Shown here piece after piece: positions 62,268 through 64,000 of a DNA stretch of 64,000 nt. The stretch comes from an uncultured Dermabacteraceae bacterium (GTDB lineage Bacteria; Actinomycetota; Actinomycetes; Actinomycetales; Dermabacteraceae). The notes under the pieces were generated by a model, which saw only the letters and a program-made list of their open reading frames with translations, was not told the DNA's origin and did no database searches. Within the stretch, counting starts at the first letter, position 1. Every line of letters begins with the position of its first letter. The stretch lies in assembly GCA_946223075.1 (NCBI GenBank), contig CAMILZ010000003.1, positions 44,716 to 108,715 on the forward strand, in the 5' to 3' direction. The position numbers were made by a program, and so were the translations under genes.

Positions 62268-63533
62268 TTATTGTCCGTTTTGGTTTTGCTGCAACGCTTC
62301 CAGGGCACGCTGGGGCACACCGTGGGTGGAGTAGTGGCGCTCGGCCACTTGGATGGTGTGCCCCATGAGGGATTCACGATCCATCCGTGGAAGACCCGAC
62401 TCTTCGAGTCGGCGTTCAACAATGCGGCGGAAAGTATGCGAACTCATCTCTGGGTGCCCGGCATCGGATAGTGTGCGTTTAATTGACCGGGTGAGGGCGC
62501 GGGGGTCGGGGATATTACCGGTTCGAGCCGTGGCGAAGATAAACTCCATTTCGGCATCTATTGCCCCAGGCCTCATGCGCAATGAAAGCCGCCGCTTGAG
62601 CACTTCGCACGCATGCTGCGTGAGCGGGATAGAGCGGTAGGAGAGCTTCGACTTCAGCCGAGGCTCCCATCGACGTTTCCCATCTTCTGTATGGATCTGG
62701 CCGCGCAGGTGGATCGCTGGCGGGGTAGCTTCAAGATCAACATCCTCCCAGCGCAAACCGGCGATTTCACCGATCCGGCAGCCGGTTTGGAGGAGCAGCA
62801 TGATGACATCGGCGGAGTTGTTGCGCTGAGCGCGCGGATCCGCCATGACTCGCGACATGAGATTGTCGATCTCTTCGTCGGTGTAGGCGCGGTCTTTATG
62901 GACGACTTGCGGGGTTTTGCTGACCGCGCCGTCACGTGGAAGGCGAAGTCGGTCGAGAGGTGAGGGCGGGGGAGTTCCAGTCACATCGCCATCGGCAATG
63001 TCCCAGAGTTTTCGCCAGATGGTCAGCACATGCTTACGCTCGCCGGTGAGGCCTTCACGTCCAAGGCGTAGCAGCTCCTCGGTCAGCTGATTGCGCGTAA
63101 TGTCGTCGATCTTGACATCGGCGAGGGGGCTGTTGAGTGCGTAGGTTTTTGCCGTGTACCGATATTTCGTTCTCGTGGCGCTGGAGCGTTCGCGCTCGAG
63201 AACACCTGCGTCGATTCCATCAAGGTAGCGCTGCGCGTACTCACCGAGAGTCTGTCGAGAAGAGCGCTCCTCGATCTCTCGTGCAAGCTTCTCTTCTGCC
63301 TCACGCATTTTGAGCTTGATCCGGTGTTCGATCGCGCCTTTCGTAGGGCCCGAGACCATGAACCGGACATCTCTGCCGTTGCTGAGTTTTGCGCGCGCTC
63401 TAGCCCGACGCGGAATAGAGGAAGGCTTGACCCCTTGAGCTTTCGCCTCCTCCTCACTGACCCATTTCCCTTCGAGCTTCACCTGGTGCGAGATGGTTCC
63501 GATTTCTCCGGGCGCGAGGGACTGGCGTGGCAT
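62268..63533 (-). CDS. tyrosine recombinase / phage-type integrase
   Basis: A 421-residue site-specific recombinase. The N-terminal AP2-like arm-binding part (VSGPTKGAIEHRIKLKMREAEEK) is followed by a SAM-like core-binding domain (QTLGEYAQRYLDG ... ITRNQLTEELL) and the catalytic domain: Arg in LLLQTGCRIGEIAGLRWED near 253, HTFRR near 364, GHTIQVAERHYSTHG with the nucleophile Tyr near 400. All of R, H-x-x-R, H and Y are present, so it should be active. The gene points toward the tRNA. Confidence 0.93.
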   Translation of the reverse strand: MPRQSLAPGEIGTISHQVKLEGKWVSEEEAKAQGVKPSSIPRRARARAKLSNGRDVRFMVSGPTKGAIEHRIKLKMREAEEKLAREIEERSSRQTLGEYAQRYLDGIDAGVLERERSSATRTKYRYTAKTYALNSPLADVKIDDITRNQLTEELLRLGREGLTGERKHVLTIWRKLWDIADGDVTGTPPPSPLDRLRLPRDGAVSKTPQVVHKDRAYTDEEIDNLMSRVMADPRAQRNNSADVIMLLLQTGCRIGEIAGLRWEDVDLEATPPAIHLRGQIHTEDGKRRWEPRLKSKLSYRSIPLTQHACEVLKRRLSLRMRPGAIDAEMEFIFATARTGNIPDPRALTRSIKRTLSDAGHPEMSSHTFRRIVERRLEESGLPRMDRESLMGHTIQVAERHYSTHGVPQRALEALQQNQNGQ

Positions 63534-63645
63534 GGCTGTACTCCAGGTGGATCAAGGCGAGATCGCTCTTAGTCTCTCACCACGAGAAGGCTTCTAGCCC
63601 TTGGCGGTACACAAAATTGCATCGGCCAGTGTGAAAGGAAGCGTC

Positions 63646-63927
63646 ATGGGATACCGCAAAAACCGCGACAGTAACGGAAAGCGCCGCTGTCCAAGCGGCA
63701 AAGTTATCTACGGATCGCGTGGCGAGGTGCAAAAAACGCTCGACAACGGGCGATGGGTTGGCAAGTCTGGCCTGCACAAATACCCCCAGGGAGCCTATTT
63801 CTGCAAACAGTGCAAGCGGTGGCACCTGACGAGCATGACGCCGGAGCAGTCTCAGGCGTGGCTTGAGCGCCAGCGGCGTAAGCGTGAAAGGGAAAACCGT
63901 CGGCTTGATTCAGCTTTGGAGCGCTAG
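63646..63927 (+). CDS. small phage/element-type protein with a CxxC-x-WH motif
   Basis: A 93-residue basic protein: MGYRKNRDSNGKRRCPSGKVIYGSRGEV, then AYFCKQCKRWHLTS, then a Lys/Arg/Glu helix (ERQRRKRERENRRLD). Small proteins ending in a CxxCxxWHLT-type finger are common next to integrases in actinobacterial prophages and elements; the function is unknown. AAGGAAG lies six bases before the ATG at 63646; the frame is open from 63601. Confidence 0.7.
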   Translation: MGYRKNRDSNGKRRCPSGKVIYGSRGEVQKTLDNGRWVGKSGLHKYPQGAYFCKQCKRWHLTSMTPEQSQAWLERQRRKRERENRRLDSALER

Positions 63928-64000
63928 AACCCCTGGAAGGCCGGAGGTTGTGAAGCGTCCTGGGTTTAGTTCCTACCTCAGCTAAGGAAGGATTGAACTA
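63928..64000 (+). other. possible left end of an insertion sequence
   Basis: The last 73 bases hold no gene. TGAAGCGTCCTGGGTTT (from 63949) looks like an IS3-type terminal repeat, and AAGGAAGG near 63986 looks like a ribosome binding site for a gene starting beyond the window. This is a weak call from appearance only. Confidence 0.25.

Larger units (their letters stand above)
62194..64000. mobile_element. left end of an integrated element (integrase-bearing), truncated by the window
   Basis: From the tRNA 3' end onward the content changes to integrase, a small zinc-finger-like accessory protein and a possible insertion sequence end. Whether it is a prophage or an integrative conjugative element cannot be said. 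The right border is beyond 64000. Confidence 0.6.

Noticed and set aside
63577..63825. 82-codon minus-strand frame opposite the CxxC finger protein
   Set aside because: No ribosome binding site or similarity; the plus-strand gene has a good start and motif.

Overview
The window comes from the chromosome of a high-GC Gram-positive bacterium (Actinomycetota). Gene content and order point to Micrococcales: GTG and TTG starts are common, start/stop overlaps of 1-4 nt are frequent, and DUF3097, DUF3145 and an OleBC fusion are present, with the blocks hrcA-dnaJ-rsmE-HIT-phoH-ybeY-CBS-era and recO-uppS / zur-znuBCA / glyS-dusB-dgt-dnaG. A Dermabacteraceae- or Brevibacteriaceae-like organism is my guess; the sequence alone does not fix the genus. 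Many genes carry a TAnnnT hexamer 6-7 nt before the start codon, which suggests widespread leaderless transcription.

Layout. 1-2850: end of hisS, thioredoxin, a siderophore-interacting flavoreductase and Tag glycosylase. 2863-8794: assimilatory NADH-nitrite reductase with nirD and nirB divergent instead of in one operon, followed by siroheme genes (SUMT, HemD, sirohydrochlorin chelatase). 8816-12814: orphan FetB-type permease, metG and a UDP-glucose pyrophosphorylase. 12825-15464: a small atypical island bounded by inverted repeats. It holds a GNAT acetyltransferase and two damaged secreted-protein genes (a DUF6318-like lipoprotein and a PKD-like protein) whose breaks lie at sharp composition changes. 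15454-18023: pyridoxal kinase, thymidine kinase and a TIM-barrel isomerase. 18135-23458: oleA-oleBC-oleD (head-to-head long-chain olefin synthesis) overlapped by a VKOR gene. 23551-29578: comEA-comEC, a GntR regulator beside a TauE/SafE exporter, and holA with a 39-residue membrane peptide. 29754-33425: an LPXTG surface protein with a CAP-like domain between two long coiled coils, similar in architecture to the surface-exclusion protein PrgA/Sec10. 33605-39599: rpsT, a PemK/MazF-fold protein without antitoxin, lepA, a MOSC protein, hemW and DUF3097. 39673-46948: CIRCE-hrcA-dnaJ-rsmE and HIT-phoH-ybeY-CBS-era. 47033-61965: leuA, recO-uppS, a Zur-controlled zinc uptake operon, glyS-dusB-dgt-dnaG, DUF3145, OsmC-def and tRNA-Asn. 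62117-64000: a CAT-anticodon tRNA whose 3' end is followed by a tyrosine integrase; this is the left edge of an integrated element that runs out of the window.

How the parts connect. The siroheme genes supply the prosthetic group of NirB. The zur-znu cluster is self-regulated through a Zur-box-like palindrome placed on the znuA promoter. hrcA is autoregulated through CIRCE. ComEA/ComEC indicate DNA uptake capacity, and the window also carries a strongly over-represented oligomer (core CAASCGTCGG, 12 exact copies on both strands, often in protein linkers or intergenic DNA) with the distribution expected of a DNA-uptake-type sequence. That oligomer, the 3'-end repeat family (12825, 15437, 38692), the linker repeat shared by two unrelated genes (34572 and 39289), the mosaic island and the CAP-stalk surface protein are the most unusual observations here.
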